A program made the translations under genes and the position numbers. Below are positions 21,711-30,503 of a stretch of DNA of 40,538 nucleotides, in pieces (position 1 is the stretch's first letter; each line of letters opens with the position of its first letter). The DNA lies in NCBI GenBank assembly GCA_017885655.1, contig JAFNFQ010000057.1, positions 1 to 40,538 on the forward strand, in the 5' to 3' direction. The stretch is from Methanobacteriota archaeon. GTDB taxonomy: Archaea > Thermoplasmatota > Thermoplasmata > RBG-16-68-12 > JAFNFQ01. The notes below the pieces were generated by a model. That model worked only from the letters and a program-made list of their open reading frames with translations, searched no databases and was not told the DNA's origin.

Positions 21711-23417
21711 ATGAGGAACAAAGAGGTCGCCGCCGTCCTCTACATGATCGCCGATCTCCTCGACATCAAGGGGGAGAAGTTCAAGCCGAACGCCTACCGC
21801 AGGGCCGCGCGCGTGATGGAGATGATGGAGGAGGACATCGAGGTCCTCGCGGCGGGACAGAAGCTGAAGGACATCTCAGGCATCGGCGAGGCGATCACGG
21901 AGAAGACCGCGGAGTACCTGAAGACCGGGAAGGTGGCGGTCCTCGAGGAGCTGAGGAAGGAGATACCACAGGGCGTCGTGGAGATGCTCGACATACCCGG
22001 CGTCGGGCCGAAGACCGCGGGACTCGTCTGGAAGGAACTGGGCATCATGGACGTCGAGGGTCTCAAGAAGGCCGTGCAAGAGCACAGGCTCCTGAAGCTC
22101 AAGGGCTTCGGCGAGAAGAAGGAGGCGAAGATCCTCAGGGGCATCGAGTTCCTCGCGGAAGCGAAGAAGCGCACCCCGATCGGCATTGCATTGCCCCTCG
22201 CCGAGGAGATGGTCGCTCTCGTCAAGGGGAGCGCGCCTGTCATCAACATGAGCTACGCGGGGAGCCTGCGGAGGATGAGGGAGACCGTCGGCGACCTCGA
22301 TTTCCTCGCGGTGTCGTCGAAGCGAGAGGAAGTCGTGCGCGCCTTCACCTCGATGCCCTTCGTCAGGGAGATTGTCGTGGCGGGGGACACGAAGGCCACG
22401 GTCATCCTCGATTCAGGGATCCAGGCGGACCTGCGCGTGCTCGACGAGGGCAGCTGGGGCTCGGGGCTGCAGTACTTCACCGGGAGCAAGGACCACAACG
22501 TCCACCTGAGGACGATCGCGCAGAGGCAGGGCCTCAAGCTGAGCGAGTACGGCGTTTTCAGGGGGGAGGAGCGGATCGCGGGGGCGACAGAGGAGGACGT
22601 GTACAGGTCGCTCGGCATGCAGTACATCGAGCCGGAGATGCGCGAGGACGCCGGCGAGATAGAGGCGGCGCAGGAGGGAAGGTTGCCCAGGCTGCTCACG
22701 ATGGCGGATGTCCTCGGCGACTTCCACGTGCACACGAGCCTGAGCGATGGCGGTGATACCCTGGAGGAAATGATCGACGCGGCCCGCGCGAGGGGTTACG
22801 CCTATGTGGGCATCTCGGATCACTCGATGTCCCTGAAGGTCGCGCGCGGGGTGAGCGTGGACGACCTCATGAAGCGGAGAGACGAGATTCGAAACATCAA
22901 TCAGACATCGGGCGACTTCAGGATTCTCCTGGGGACCGAATGCGAGATACTGGCCAACGGCGACCTGGACTACCCCGACGAGGTGCTGAGGGAGCTCGAC
23001 TACGTCATCGCCTCGGTGCACTCGAGGTTCAACATGCAGATCGCGGAGATGACCGACAGGGTGCTCGCGGCGGTGAACCATCCATACGTGAACATCCTCG
23101 CTCACCCCTTCACCGGCATGGTCCAGCGCAGAGAGCCGATCCAGCTCGACCTCGAGAGGGTGGCTGAGGAGGCGGCGGAGAGGGGCACCGCGCTGGAGAT
23201 AAACGCCTTCCCCGATAGGCTCGATCTCTCCGGCCCGCAGGCGAGGCTGGCGAAGGAGAAGGGGGCGAAGCTTGTCATCGACACGGACTCCCATTCCGTC
23301 GACCACCTCGCGTTCATGCGCTTCGGCGTCGGGACGGCGAGGAGGGGCTGGCTTGAGCCTGATGACGTCGTCAACTGCTGGCCTTACGAGCGCGTGAGGG
23401 AGTTCCTCTCAAGATAG
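21711..23417 (+). CDS. polX: DNA polymerase X with PHP domain
   Basis: A 568-residue protein of the standard PolX length. Helix-hairpin-helix elements are at 52-64 (LKDISGIGEAI), 92-103 (MLDIPGVGPKTA) and 128-136 (LKLKGFGEK). The nucleotidyltransferase site is AGSLRRMRETVGDLDFL with D195 and D197, plus D240 in ADLRVL. The C-terminal PHP domain starts with HVHTSLSDG (H339, H341, D346) and contains ISDHSM, GTECEI, SVHSRF, LAHPF and DTDSH. It should fill short gaps in base-excision repair and use the PHP domain for 3'-5' exonuclease or AP-site processing. A TAATAG element about 27 bp upstream fits a leaderless start. The end overlaps the UDG-Nudix gene by 9 nt, convergent. Confidence 0.95.
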   Translation: MRNKEVAAVLYMIADLLDIKGEKFKPNAYRRAARVMEMMEEDIEVLAAGQKLKDISGIGEAITEKTAEYLKTGKVAVLEELRKEIPQGVVEMLDIPGVGPKTAGLVWKELGIMDVEGLKKAVQEHRLLKLKGFGEKKEAKILRGIEFLAEAKKRTPIGIALPLAEEMVALVKGSAPVINMSYAGSLRRMRETVGDLDFLAVSSKREEVVRAFTSMPFVREIVVAGDTKATVILDSGIQADLRVLDEGSWGSGLQYFTGSKDHNVHLRTIAQRQGLKLSEYGVFRGEERIAGATEEDVYRSLGMQYIEPEMREDAGEIEAAQEGRLPRLLTMADVLGDFHVHTSLSDGGDTLEEMIDAARARGYAYVGISDHSMSLKVARGVSVDDLMKRRDEIRNINQTSGDFRILLGTECEILANGDLDYPDEVLRELDYVIASVHSRFNMQIAEMTDRVLAAVNHPYVNILAHPFTGMVQRREPIQLDLERVAEEAAERGTALEINAFPDRLDLSGPQARLAKEKGAKLVIDTDSHSVDHLAFMRFGVGTARRGWLEPDDVVNCWPYERVREFLSR

Positions 23418-24419
23418 CCTGCGCACCGCCATCCTTGCCGCTCTCATGACGCTCCTGTCGTTGGTGTAGTGGAGAATCCTGCACGCCTCCTCGTAGGTGC
23501 ACCAGCGGTAATCCTCGAATCCTCTCTCGAGCTTGACCTTGCCCCTGCGCACTCTCACGAGGAAATAGCAGACGGTCTTGTCGAAATTCATCTCGCTTTC
23601 CGACTCGTAGAAGCGGTACCTGATGCGCTTGATCGGGCACACGGTCTTGCCCTTCAGGCCTGCCTCCTCCTTGAGTTCGCGCAGCGCTGTCTGCTCGAGC
23701 GTCTCCCCCTCCTCGACCCCTCCTTTCGGGATGCCCCAGAGGCCCTCGTCCATCCGCCTGATGAGGAGGAACTTCGAGCCCCCGTCCCAGGGCACGCCGC
23801 CCGAGGAGACGCGTTTCCTGAATGGGATGCCTGGCACAGGATCGATGCCACCTTCCCTCGGCTTCGTCGTCCTGGCAATCTGCGCAGCGAGGGCGATGTC
23901 CTTCCGGATAGTCGCCCGCACCGGTCGGTTATAGAGCACCGCCGCCGGATGATAAGTCGCGATGAGGGGGATTCCGTGGTAGACGAACTGGTACTTCCTC
24001 GCCTTGGACATGCTGCCGCGGAACGTGGTCAGTGCGTAGAGGCTGTGCAGGCCGAGTGCGACTATGACCCTTGGCCGCACGAGGTCGATCTGACGCATGA
24101 GGTACGGCCTGCATGTCGCCACCTCGTCCGCCCTCGGCCTCCTGTTGCCCGGAGGCCTGCACTTGTTAACGCTCGTGATGAAGGCATCTTCCCTGCGGAC
24201 GCGAGCGGATTTCAGGATCGCGGTGAGAATCTTGCCCGACTGCCCGACGAACGGACGGCCTGATGTGTCCTCGTCACGACCGGGCGCTTCACCGACAAAG
24301 AACATCTTCGCGCGCGAGGGCCCCGCTCCAGGGACAGCGTTCTTCCTGATGTAACCGAGCCGGCACCTGCGGCACCTCCTGACCTCGCGGGCGATGCCCT
24401 CGAGACTGCTCATGCACAT
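23409..24419 (-). CDS. Uracil-DNA glycosylase (family 4-like) fused to a Nudix hydrolase
   Basis: A 336-residue two-domain protein. Residues 1-185 form a 4Fe-4S uracil-DNA glycosylase: cysteines C16, C19, C87 and C103, motif GEAPGRDED (43-51), FVGQSGKIL and the second active-site motif TYHPAAVLYN (155-164). Residues of about 205-336 form a Nudix domain with the full box GGVEEGETLEQTALRELKEE followed by AGL (233-255; R247, E248, E251, E252). One part would excise uracil from DNA. The other would hydrolyse a nucleoside diphosphate derivative, perhaps an oxidised dNTP, though that substrate is a guess. I see no stop or frameshift between the domains. It is convergent with polX, another repair gene. 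Confidence 0.9.
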   Translation of the reverse strand: MCMSSLEGIAREVRRCRRCRLGYIRKNAVPGAGPSRAKMFFVGEAPGRDEDTSGRPFVGQSGKILTAILKSARVRREDAFITSVNKCRPPGNRRPRADEVATCRPYLMRQIDLVRPRVIVALGLHSLYALTTFRGSMSKARKYQFVYHGIPLIATYHPAAVLYNRPVRATIRKDIALAAQIARTTKPREGGIDPVPGIPFRKRVSSGGVPWDGGSKFLLIRRMDEGLWGIPKGGVEEGETLEQTALRELKEEAGLKGKTVCPIKRIRYRFYESESEMNFDKTVCYFLVRVRRGKVKLERGFEDYRWCTYEEACRILHYTNDRSVMRAARMAVRRLS

Positions 24420-24459
24420 GACCGAGAGAGCTGCTTGCCTAAATCCGTTCGCTTCCGGC

Positions 24460-24684
24460 TCAGCCCCTCGACTTCATCTCGTTCCTCAGGTGCTGGAGCT
24501 TGCGGAGCTTGGGCGCCACCTTGCCCATCTTCGCCTCGTACTTCTTCTTGATCTTGAGGAGCTTCTCGCGGGAGATGAAGTTATTCTCGCAGTCTTCCTC
24601 CGCCCTCTTTATCGCAGAACGATAGTCGCCCTCAATTGCCCTCAGTCTCTTCAGCTTGAGGTCGATATTGTGAGTGTCGGCCAT
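24460..24684 (-). CDS. Small coiled-coil protein, 74 aa
   Basis: A highly charged, all-helical product (KLKRLRAIEGDYRSAIKRAE, then LLKIKKKYEAKMGKVAPKLR) with heptad-like spacing of Leu and Ile. There is no catalytic motif or membrane segment. It lies 40 nt after the UDG-Nudix start, on the same strand and upstream of it, so both may share a transcript. The family is not recognised, but the composition and length are typical of conserved small archaeal proteins. Confidence 0.65.
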   Translation of the reverse strand: MADTHNIDLKLKRLRAIEGDYRSAIKRAEEDCENNFISREKLLKIKKKYEAKMGKVAPKLRKLQHLRNEMKSRG

Positions 24685-24758
24685 TGGCCTCTGCCTCCCG
24701 CACCTCGCCTGACAGGTGAGGGTGCACAGAGGTGTGACCGCTTAAAACCTCTGATGCA

Positions 24759-25190
24759 TCAGGCCGCTTCGGCCATCACTTTCTTGATCAGGATGAGGTC
24801 CAGCACGCCGTTGTTGTACGTCTCCGTGAACGTCGTGGTCTCGACGTCCTCGGGCAGCTCCCACATCTTGCGCACCTTGCCGCCGTTGGTCTCGACGGTG
24901 ACGCGCCTGGCCTCGACCTCGAGCGACAGCTCGTTGTCCGAGCCTGGCGGGAACTCGATCGTGACGTAGACCCTGTCCCGATCCTCCTGTATCTCTATGC
25001 GGGGCTCCTCGATCAGTATCTCGCCGGTCTCCAGGTGCTGGAGACCCGCTACTTCCATGTCCTTGGGCTTGTCCATCCGGCGTGCCTTTCCGCTGCCGTC
25101 CTTGAACACGCCTGTCCTGCCGTCCCAGGCCTCCTTGAGCATCCTGTCGAGTGCTTTCCTGAGCTCCGCAAAATCGTCCTCGATCCCCAT
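24759..25190 (-). CDS. Hsp20/alpha-crystallin-like protein
   Basis: A 143-residue protein. The N-terminal 30 residues are helical (FAELRKALDRMLKEAWDG). A central IEEPRIEIQEDRDRVYVTIE strand pair, ELSLEVEARRVTVETNGGK, and a C-terminal TFTETYNNGVLDLILIKK follow the alpha-crystallin layout. The family usually ends its domain with GVL, present here as NNGVLDLIL. The expected C-terminal IxI anchor appears as LILIKK. It is a probable ATP-independent chaperone, somewhat divergent. AAGGAGA lies upstream of the start. Confidence 0.8.
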   Translation of the reverse strand: MGIEDDFAELRKALDRMLKEAWDGRTGVFKDGSGKARRMDKPKDMEVAGLQHLETGEILIEEPRIEIQEDRDRVYVTIEFPPGSDNELSLEVEARRVTVETNGGKVRKMWELPEDVETTTFTETYNNGVLDLILIKKVMAEAA

Positions 25191-25342
25191 GGTTTCTCCT
25201 TACCCCTTGCCGCCGAAGGTAGTCTTCGACCCTGTTCACTGGTGACCCAGAAGGCCACCCAGTGGCGGGCCAACCGACCCTCCTCCATATTAGTAATTGG
25301 CGAGTAGAGTATAATAAACTTCCCCGCGGACGCAGAGGCCAG

Positions 25343-25639
25343 TCACTTCGTCTGCGCGGGCGCTGGCTCTGGCGGTTTCGCCTCTCCCGCCTTCGCGAGT
25401 AGGTCGATTTTCTCGACGAGCTGACGCAAACTCGGGATGCCGACGAACTGCAGGCTGCCGTCGATCATGACGCAGGGGCCGTACTTGAGCTTGAACTTGG
25501 CCAGGATGTCCTTTTGCTGCTCCGCCTCGAGTACATCGACCTTGATCTGAGGCCTTCTCTCCTTTAGACCGGTGGAGACCTCCTTGACGCGCTCTGCCTG
25601 CCGCCCCTGAAGGGAGGTCACGAAAGTCACGTCGGTCAT
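25343..25639 (-). CDS. Thioredoxin-fold protein lacking the CXXC motif
   Basis: A 98-residue protein with a thioredoxin/glutaredoxin-like layout: TDVTFVTSLQGRQAERVKEV at the first strand-helix, KVDVLEAEQQKDILAKFKLK, then YGPCVMIDGSLQFVGIPSLR with the expected cis-Pro region, and a final helix. The CXXC position reads SLQG, so classical redox chemistry is not expected; one Cys remains in GPCV. The Pro/Ala-rich tail is disordered. A TATA-like CATTTATGTG (minus) lies at about 25685-25695. It may bind a partner rather than reduce disulphides. Confidence 0.7.
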   Translation of the reverse strand: MTDVTFVTSLQGRQAERVKEVSTGLKERRPQIKVDVLEAEQQKDILAKFKLKYGPCVMIDGSLQFVGIPSLRQLVEKIDLLAKAGEAKPPEPAPAQTK

Positions 25640-25847
25640 GGAGGTGCGCCTCTGTCTCGGCGAGTCGAGCTAGGGAGGCGATGCACATAAATGTTTGTCC
25701 CAGAGAGAGCTGCCAGCGACGCTATCGCGTCTGGTAATATTGCCTGTTCCGATAACAGAGAGTCAATTTCTAATGATGACAACTCCACTTGAGGGGGCTA
25801 GCATCATCTGCTGCAAGGCGCGAAGATAGTTGGTTCACCGGCTGACC

Positions 25848-25985
25848 TCAGCCTATATCGATGACAAGAGTGACTTCATACGCCCCGCCGTCATCGTCGG
25901 TCACCCTCAACGTCACGGTGAACTTTCCCGCCATGGCGTAGACGTGCTGGCGGGGATCTGCAACGGTGAATGGGAAGGTCCTGCC
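25848..25985 (-). pseudogene. 3' end of a PKD-domain surface protein gene (copy A)
   Basis: The minus strand reads HVYAMAGKFTVTLRVTDDDG, then GAYEVTLVIDIG and stop. This is the end of a PKD domain. A stop codon (TGA) in the same frame just upstream shows it is truncated. A second copy with the same stop context lies at 29202-29359. The remnant sits directly beyond the end of the FN3 gene and abuts another remnant at 25990. Confidence 0.65.
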
Positions 25986-25989
25986 AGGT

Positions 25990-26145
25990 TTCTCTCAAAC
26001 GAGAGAGTGATGCGAGGTCGAGGCGGAGATGCGACGCATCGAAGGCGGTTGGCCGATTTCTACGGGAGATGGGACTCCGGGCGGTGGTGGACACGGCAAT
26101 CGGACCCATCGATTCGTGTTGATCAATCGACTGGATGCCGCCGCG
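25990..26145 (+). pseudogene. Frameshifted copy of the 36145-36480 gene tail
   Basis: In the plus frame, FLSNERV is followed, after frame changes, by VGRFLREMGLRAVVDTAIGP and IDSC before a TGA at 26120. It matches FLSDERWGAMLRR and VDRFLRDLGLWAAVDTAIGP at the end of the frame at 36145-36480. The similarity continues past the stop for about 20 bases. It is a decayed partial copy. The parent family is unknown. Confidence 0.6.
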
Positions 26146-26150
26146 CGAGG

Positions 26151-28937
26151 CTATTTCTGCTGTTCCTCTGGTTCTCGCTTCTCCTCTGTCTGAATCTCTT
26201 TCGTATGTTGCTTCATCTTTCTGAGATTGACAAACATCAGTACGGCCGCAATAGCTAGGAAGATGATTGCGAGAACCATGAGCACAAGGGACACAAACTC
26301 ATTTGCTGGAGTTCCTGCAGTACCTCCCTCCGAAGGCGGTGCACTCGGAGTTGCGCTGGCTTCGCTCGACATTGCCCCCTCGCCGGCCGCATTGACAGCC
26401 GCGACCTTGTAGTAGTAGGCTTGGCCAGCGGACAATCCCGTGTCTGTGAACGACGAGGTGTTGCCGACGCTAGCAAGGAGGGTTTCACTGCCTCCAGATG
26501 TCCCGCGATAGATCCTGTAGCTCGTGATTGCAGAGCCGCCATCCGAGGAGGGAGCCGCCCATGTGAGCGTGACAAGATGATATCCCGCGGTCGCTTGAAG
26601 GGTCAGCGGCTGCAATGGCACTGTCACGGGAGTTGCCGTGACTTCCGTGGAATTAGCTCCCTCGCCCACGCTGTTTCTCGCAGTCAGAACGTAATAGTAC
26701 GGTTGCCCGTTGATCAGCCCTGTGTCTGCATAAGTCAGGACGTTGCCGATCTCCACGAGGAACGGCTCACCGCCGGATGCGGTCCCTCGATAGATGCGAT
26801 ATGCGATTATCGGATTTCCGCCATCCGATACCGGTGCTGTCCATGTGAGGTCGACCTGCCCGTTCCCTGGTGTCACTTGAAGGTTCTGGGGCGCTGATGG
26901 GACTGTCGGACCTGGTGGCGAGCCGATGAGGAAGACCTCCAGCGCTATCGCCCCCGTGTAGCTCTCTTGAACCTCGAAGATCGCATTCCCTTCATTCGCG
27001 TCTTGAGGAATGGCATAGTCCAACACCCCAGAAGCTTCCGAAGTCTGCCAGTCCATGAACGGAAGGCCTATCACCTCGTAGCCGAATAGGAAGAGGCGCG
27101 GCAAAGGCGCAGCTGGATCCATCGGCACGATGCTGTATGCGACGACCATGGTTTCCCCGGGAAGGTAGGATTCCTTGTCCAAGGATATGCTGAGTATGAA
27201 GTCCTGGATGAGTGTGGCTCCTACGGAGCCTGAGACGATGTGCCCGTTGCCGCTCGCTAATACAGTGAACATGTAGGTCGTCGCTGGCGCGTTCGGGATC
27301 GTGAACAGGAACGAGCCTTGGAGCGCGCCCCCCGTGTCCACGAGCCCCTGCTTCACGATGCGCGCAGCGTCCGAAGCCGTGTAGTAGAACGATGTCGTCG
27401 GGCCGGTCATTACCGTGCTCTCCAGCTCGAAGCTGACAGTCAGCTGGTCATTTGCGTGATATTGACTGGGGTCCACGTTCACGATGAGCACGCCGAAATA
27501 GGCGGTTCTCTGCTCACTGTCCCAGCCATAGTCACCCTCGACGTTGTACACATCAGCTCTGAACGTCAGCGTGCCCTGGAAGTCGCTCGGTATATGGAAG
27601 GTGAAGGTTGGACTGCTGCTCAACTCTCGGGCAAGGGTCCCCCCGCTGGAGGATGTGACGCTGTAAAGATATGTCGACGGCTGAGAGTGCCACGGTGGAG
27701 GCTGTGCCGCCACCGTCAAGACAGCACTCTCATCGCTGTAGTAGGAGGTTTTGTCGAGGGTCAATCTGACCGACATCGTCTCCAGACTCGTCCTCACGTT
27801 GAAGGGCGTCCAGTCTGAGGCGAACTTCAGGATGCTCGTCGCGTTCGCGGTGACCGTGTACATCTTGCCGTCCAAGAAGACGGCCGGATCGAGTACGAAC
27901 GCGTACCTCACATTACCCACGCCATCGGAAACGAACGTCTTGGTGTACGCGGTGATCTCGGGCGAGGTTAGCGTTCCTCCGTCGAGTATCTTGATCAGGA
28001 CCGCTGCACCAGGGTAATCGTAGTTCGTCGGCGTCGAAGTGTCGACCGCGACATCGACTTCAAGCACAGCGCCGGGAGCATATGTCGCGGCGGCTGTAGG
28101 CGATAAAATGTTGCACGCCAGATTGCCCACCCTGACGTTCTGGCTCCATGTCGCTGTCCTGATGGCTCCGCCGCTGGTGCCGTTGAACCAGATCGTGGCT
28201 GGGTACACCACGGCGGGGTTCACTCCACCGATGTTGCCTATCGTGAAATTGAATTGCCCTGCAGACTGGATCAGGTTTCCGTATGCGTAAGTCAGACCGT
28301 CGGACGACTGGACGAGCCAGTTCGACCAGTAACCGCTCATGGTCATCGGCGAACCGTCCTTTGTTCTACTGACCGTGTAGAAGACTTTCGCGGTGTTGCC
28401 CGGTATGTATCCGCCTCTATCTGTGGTGGCTTGTATGCGGTACTCGTGAACCTGGAACCGAACGCCTCTATAAGCGGCGGGTGACACGCCTTCGATGTAG
28501 TCACCTGGCGCAACCCATGCGCAGTAATAGCCGTCACTCAGGAATTGTGTCGATGTGCCAAGGAAGCTGAATGTCCCCAATCCCGATGAGGGATCGAGGA
28601 CTATGTTGTTCGCCTGGAGCCGGACATCAACCAGAAGGAATGCGTCACATCCGCCGAGGCCGTCATCGTCTGCTGCGACGACATCTAGCGTGTCCTCGAG
28701 TCCATCAGCCGGGGGAGACAATCCTCCTGCCGGTCGTCCTATCAGCGTTCCCGTGATCGCGTCTCCGGGGGCGTACCAGTCGGCGGGCACTCCACCGAGA
28801 TAGTTGTTCGGCGTGAGGGCAATCTGCGTCTGGTTGTTGATGTACCGGTCGTCTGCCCTTACGTTCAACGCCAAGCTCATTAACATCGTGCTAGTCATCC
28901 AAATCGCCAGTAGCACACTGAGAATTCCGCTTTTCAT
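26151..28937 (-). CDS. Large secreted protein with two FN3 domains and C-terminal membrane anchor
   Basis: About 928 residues. A signal peptide (ILSVLLAIWMTSTMLMSLAL) is followed by a long beta-rich extracellular part with repeated Ig-like or MG2-like stretches (VRLTLDKTSYYSDESAVLTV and ISLDKESYLPGETMVVAY both introduce such units). Two fibronectin type III domains follow near 26380-26900, with AYRIYRGTASGGEPFLVEIG and SYRIYRGTSGGSETLLASVG as clear duplicates. One membrane helix (FVSLVLMVLAIIFLAIAAVL) and a charged cytoplasmic tail end the protein. The ATG at 28937 has GGAGGAGA upstream, and a TATA (TTTTATAAG, minus) lies near 29020-29030. Role: cell-surface adhesion or ligand binding, inferred from architecture only. 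Confidence 0.8.
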   Translation of the reverse strand: MKSGILSVLLAIWMTSTMLMSLALNVRADDRYINNQTQIALTPNNYLGGVPADWYAPGDAITGTLIGRPAGGLSPPADGLEDTLDVVAADDDGLGGCDAFLLVDVRLQANNIVLDPSSGLGTFSFLGTSTQFLSDGYYCAWVAPGDYIEGVSPAAYRGVRFQVHEYRIQATTDRGGYIPGNTAKVFYTVSRTKDGSPMTMSGYWSNWLVQSSDGLTYAYGNLIQSAGQFNFTIGNIGGVNPAVVYPATIWFNGTSGGAIRTATWSQNVRVGNLACNILSPTAAATYAPGAVLEVDVAVDTSTPTNYDYPGAAVLIKILDGGTLTSPEITAYTKTFVSDGVGNVRYAFVLDPAVFLDGKMYTVTANATSILKFASDWTPFNVRTSLETMSVRLTLDKTSYYSDESAVLTVAAQPPPWHSQPSTYLYSVTSSSGGTLARELSSSPTFTFHIPSDFQGTLTFRADVYNVEGDYGWDSEQRTAYFGVLIVNVDPSQYHANDQLTVSFELESTVMTGPTTSFYYTASDAARIVKQGLVDTGGALQGSFLFTIPNAPATTYMFTVLASGNGHIVSGSVGATLIQDFILSISLDKESYLPGETMVVAYSIVPMDPAAPLPRLFLFGYEVIGLPFMDWQTSEASGVLDYAIPQDANEGNAIFEVQESYTGAIALEVFLIGSPPGPTVPSAPQNLQVTPGNGQVDLTWTAPVSDGGNPIIAYRIYRGTASGGEPFLVEIGNVLTYADTGLINGQPYYYVLTARNSVGEGANSTEVTATPVTVPLQPLTLQATAGYHLVTLTWAAPSSDGGSAITSYRIYRGTSGGSETLLASVGNTSSFTDTGLSAGQAYYYKVAAVNAAGEGAMSSEASATPSAPPSEGGTAGTPANEFVSLVLMVLAIIFLAIAAVLMFVNLRKMKQHTKEIQTEEKREPEEQQK

Positions 28938-29201
28938 TTTCTCATCTCCTCCTCTCACTCAGCTCCTCGATCAGCTTCTCCCCAGTCCGTATGGAGGTCT
29001 GTATGACCGAAGTGTCGCCTCGCTTATAAAAGTCACGATGGTTATCTGGCCTAGATTGCAGATGCCGGGAACAGCTGCACTATCTGGAAGCGATCGTAAT
29101 CCCAGATGGACTCTCAAAGCGCCATGACAGGCGGCAACTGAAACAATGAGTGTTCCGGTCAGTCCATATCATTGCGTTTCTCATCAGCTCACCGTTTGAC
29201 T

Positions 29202-29359
29202 TTAGCCTATGTCGATGACTAGAGTGACTCCATCCGTCCCGCCGTCATCGTCGGACACCCTCAACGTCACGGTGTACATTCCCGCCAGCATGCCCACGCC
29301 ATGGCCGGAATCTGTGGCGGTGAACCGTCGCTGCCTGCCTACGACATTCTCTTCCTCCG
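29202..29359 (-). pseudogene. 3' end of a PKD-domain surface protein gene (copy B)
   Basis: The minus strand reads RFTATDSGHGVGMLAGMYTV, then TLRVSDDDGGTDGVTLVIDI, G and stop, matching copy A at 25848-25985 with the same ending VTLVIDIG. The region has no start or signal peptide. It lies in the 500-bp space between the FN3 gene promoter and the HEPN gene. The part near 29320-29350 also resembles 30870-30905. Confidence 0.65.
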
Positions 29360-29455
29360 CGGCATTTTAAGCGAGCCTGCTCGATCCTGATGACATTGTC
29401 GAGTTTGTCCGGCGCAATGTAGCAGTCGCCGCCGGGACTCCGTCGATAGCCGAAG

Positions 29456-29866
29456 TCATGCGCCAGAATCGGCGCATCGACCGCGACCCGGGAGCTTCGA
29501 TAGAACCCATCGACGGAACCGGTCTGCGTTCTGGATGGCCGATTTCGCCTCCTTCTGTGTCGGAAGCCTGTCCTCGTACTCTGCCAGATTCTTGAGCTCG
29601 AGCAGCGATGACAGGTGTCTCATATTGCGGTCCAGCTCGTCCCGGTCGACTCCCAGGGTGGCCAGAAGTCTCATGACCTCGTTGTGGCTCTGCGCCGTCG
29701 ACCTCTCGCCCGCATAGAACACCGTCAGCGCATCGGCCATGCTGATGGCGGAATGCACGGCGTTGGAGACGAGCGCTGTCCAATCCCCCCGTTTCTCCGC
29801 TTCCTGCGCGGAGCGATAGAATTCGTCGGACTTCCTGAGGTAGTTGGAGTACCTCTCCTTCTCCAT
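29456..29866 (-). CDS. HEPN-domain protein of a HEPN/MNT toxin-antitoxin pair
   Basis: A 136-residue all-helical protein. Marks of HEPN domains are YLRKSDEFYRSAQEAEKRGD, AVHSAISMADALTVFY, AQSHNEVMRLL and LLELKNLAEYEDRLPTQKEA. A clear RX4-6H nuclease motif is not visible, so it may belong to the non-nuclease HEPN branch that binds nucleotides or RNA. It follows the nucleotidyltransferase gene; the ATG at 29866 is 10 nt after that stop, and a GTG at 29887 would overlap it. The last 12 residues (GRGRCADSGA) look atypical. Confidence 0.75.
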   Translation of the reverse strand: MEKERYSNYLRKSDEFYRSAQEAEKRGDWTALVSNAVHSAISMADALTVFYAGERSTAQSHNEVMRLLATLGVDRDELDRNMRHLSSLLELKNLAEYEDRLPTQKEAKSAIQNADRFRRWVLSKLPGRGRCADSGA

Positions 29867-29876
29867 CCGCCGGGTC

Positions 29877-30503
29877 CTAGTCCCCACTCCGCATCACCTC
29901 GTCCAGCGACTTGCCTGCGATGACAATTCCCTCTCTGCGGGCCGTCCTGATGAATGGCGCGCCCTTCTTCTTGCTGAGCTCCTTCGGGGTGAGTATTTTC
30001 GCGGAGAGTCGAAGGCCGTACCTCCTCAGGAAGCGCGTCTCCAGTCTGTGAGCACTCTCTTCGGATGATCCAGCATCCCGCGTGACGACCAGTACGTCAA
30101 TGTCGCTCTGAGGGCTGGCGGTCCCTCTCGCGTAGCTCCCGAACAGGGTGATGGAAACCACTTCTTCGTCAAACGCCGACTTCAGTTCGCCCACTAGATC
30201 GTCGTGCACATCGCGCTCCCTGCGGAACAACTCCTGCAGAGTGCTGAAAAGGTATGACTCCCTGTTTGTCCGGAAAAGGTGAGCGCGCCCGACAGAGCTC
30301 CGCACGATGAACCCGCTTGACACGAGGGTCTTCATCGCCTCCTGGATCGAGGAGTGGCTCACACCGAGGAGACGCGCGAGCTCGCGGCCAGTGTAGCCCT
30401 TGTCCGGAAGCTCTGTCAGCATTCTCGCTATCTTGACCTTGACGGGGGAGCTCAGTATTCCTTCGAGCCTGCTCGTCAGCGGGTCGGACTTTCTTCTTGC
30501 CAT
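29877..30503 (-). CDS. MNT-type nucleotidyltransferase with N-terminal winged helix (antitoxin)
   Basis: A 208-residue protein. Residues 12-80 form a winged helix (GYTGRELARLLGVSHSSIQE, AMKTLVSSGFIVRSSVGRAH). Residues 115-200 form a minimal nucleotidyltransferase with GSYARGTASPQSDIDVLVV (122-140), which has the GSxxRG and DxD signature. In known type VII systems such enzymes AMPylate the HEPN toxin. The added DNA-binding domain suggests it also represses its own operon. Two CCATATGG repeats spaced 20 bp at the start codon are candidate sites. The gene starts at ATG 30503 with a TATA about 41-49 bp upstream. Confidence 0.85.
   Translation of the reverse strand: MARRKSDPLTSRLEGILSSPVKVKIARMLTELPDKGYTGRELARLLGVSHSSIQEAMKTLVSSGFIVRSSVGRAHLFRTNRESYLFSTLQELFRRERDVHDDLVGELKSAFDEEVVSITLFGSYARGTASPQSDIDVLVVTRDAGSSEESAHRLETRFLRRYGLRLSAKILTPKELSKKKGAPFIRTARREGIVIAGKSLDEVMRSGD

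Noticed and set aside
29367-29460. Possible coding debris reading HDFGYRRSPGGDCYIAPDKL after the HEPN stop
   Set aside because: It is in a different frame from the HEPN gene, has no start, and I recognise no family; it may be a remnant but the evidence is thin.
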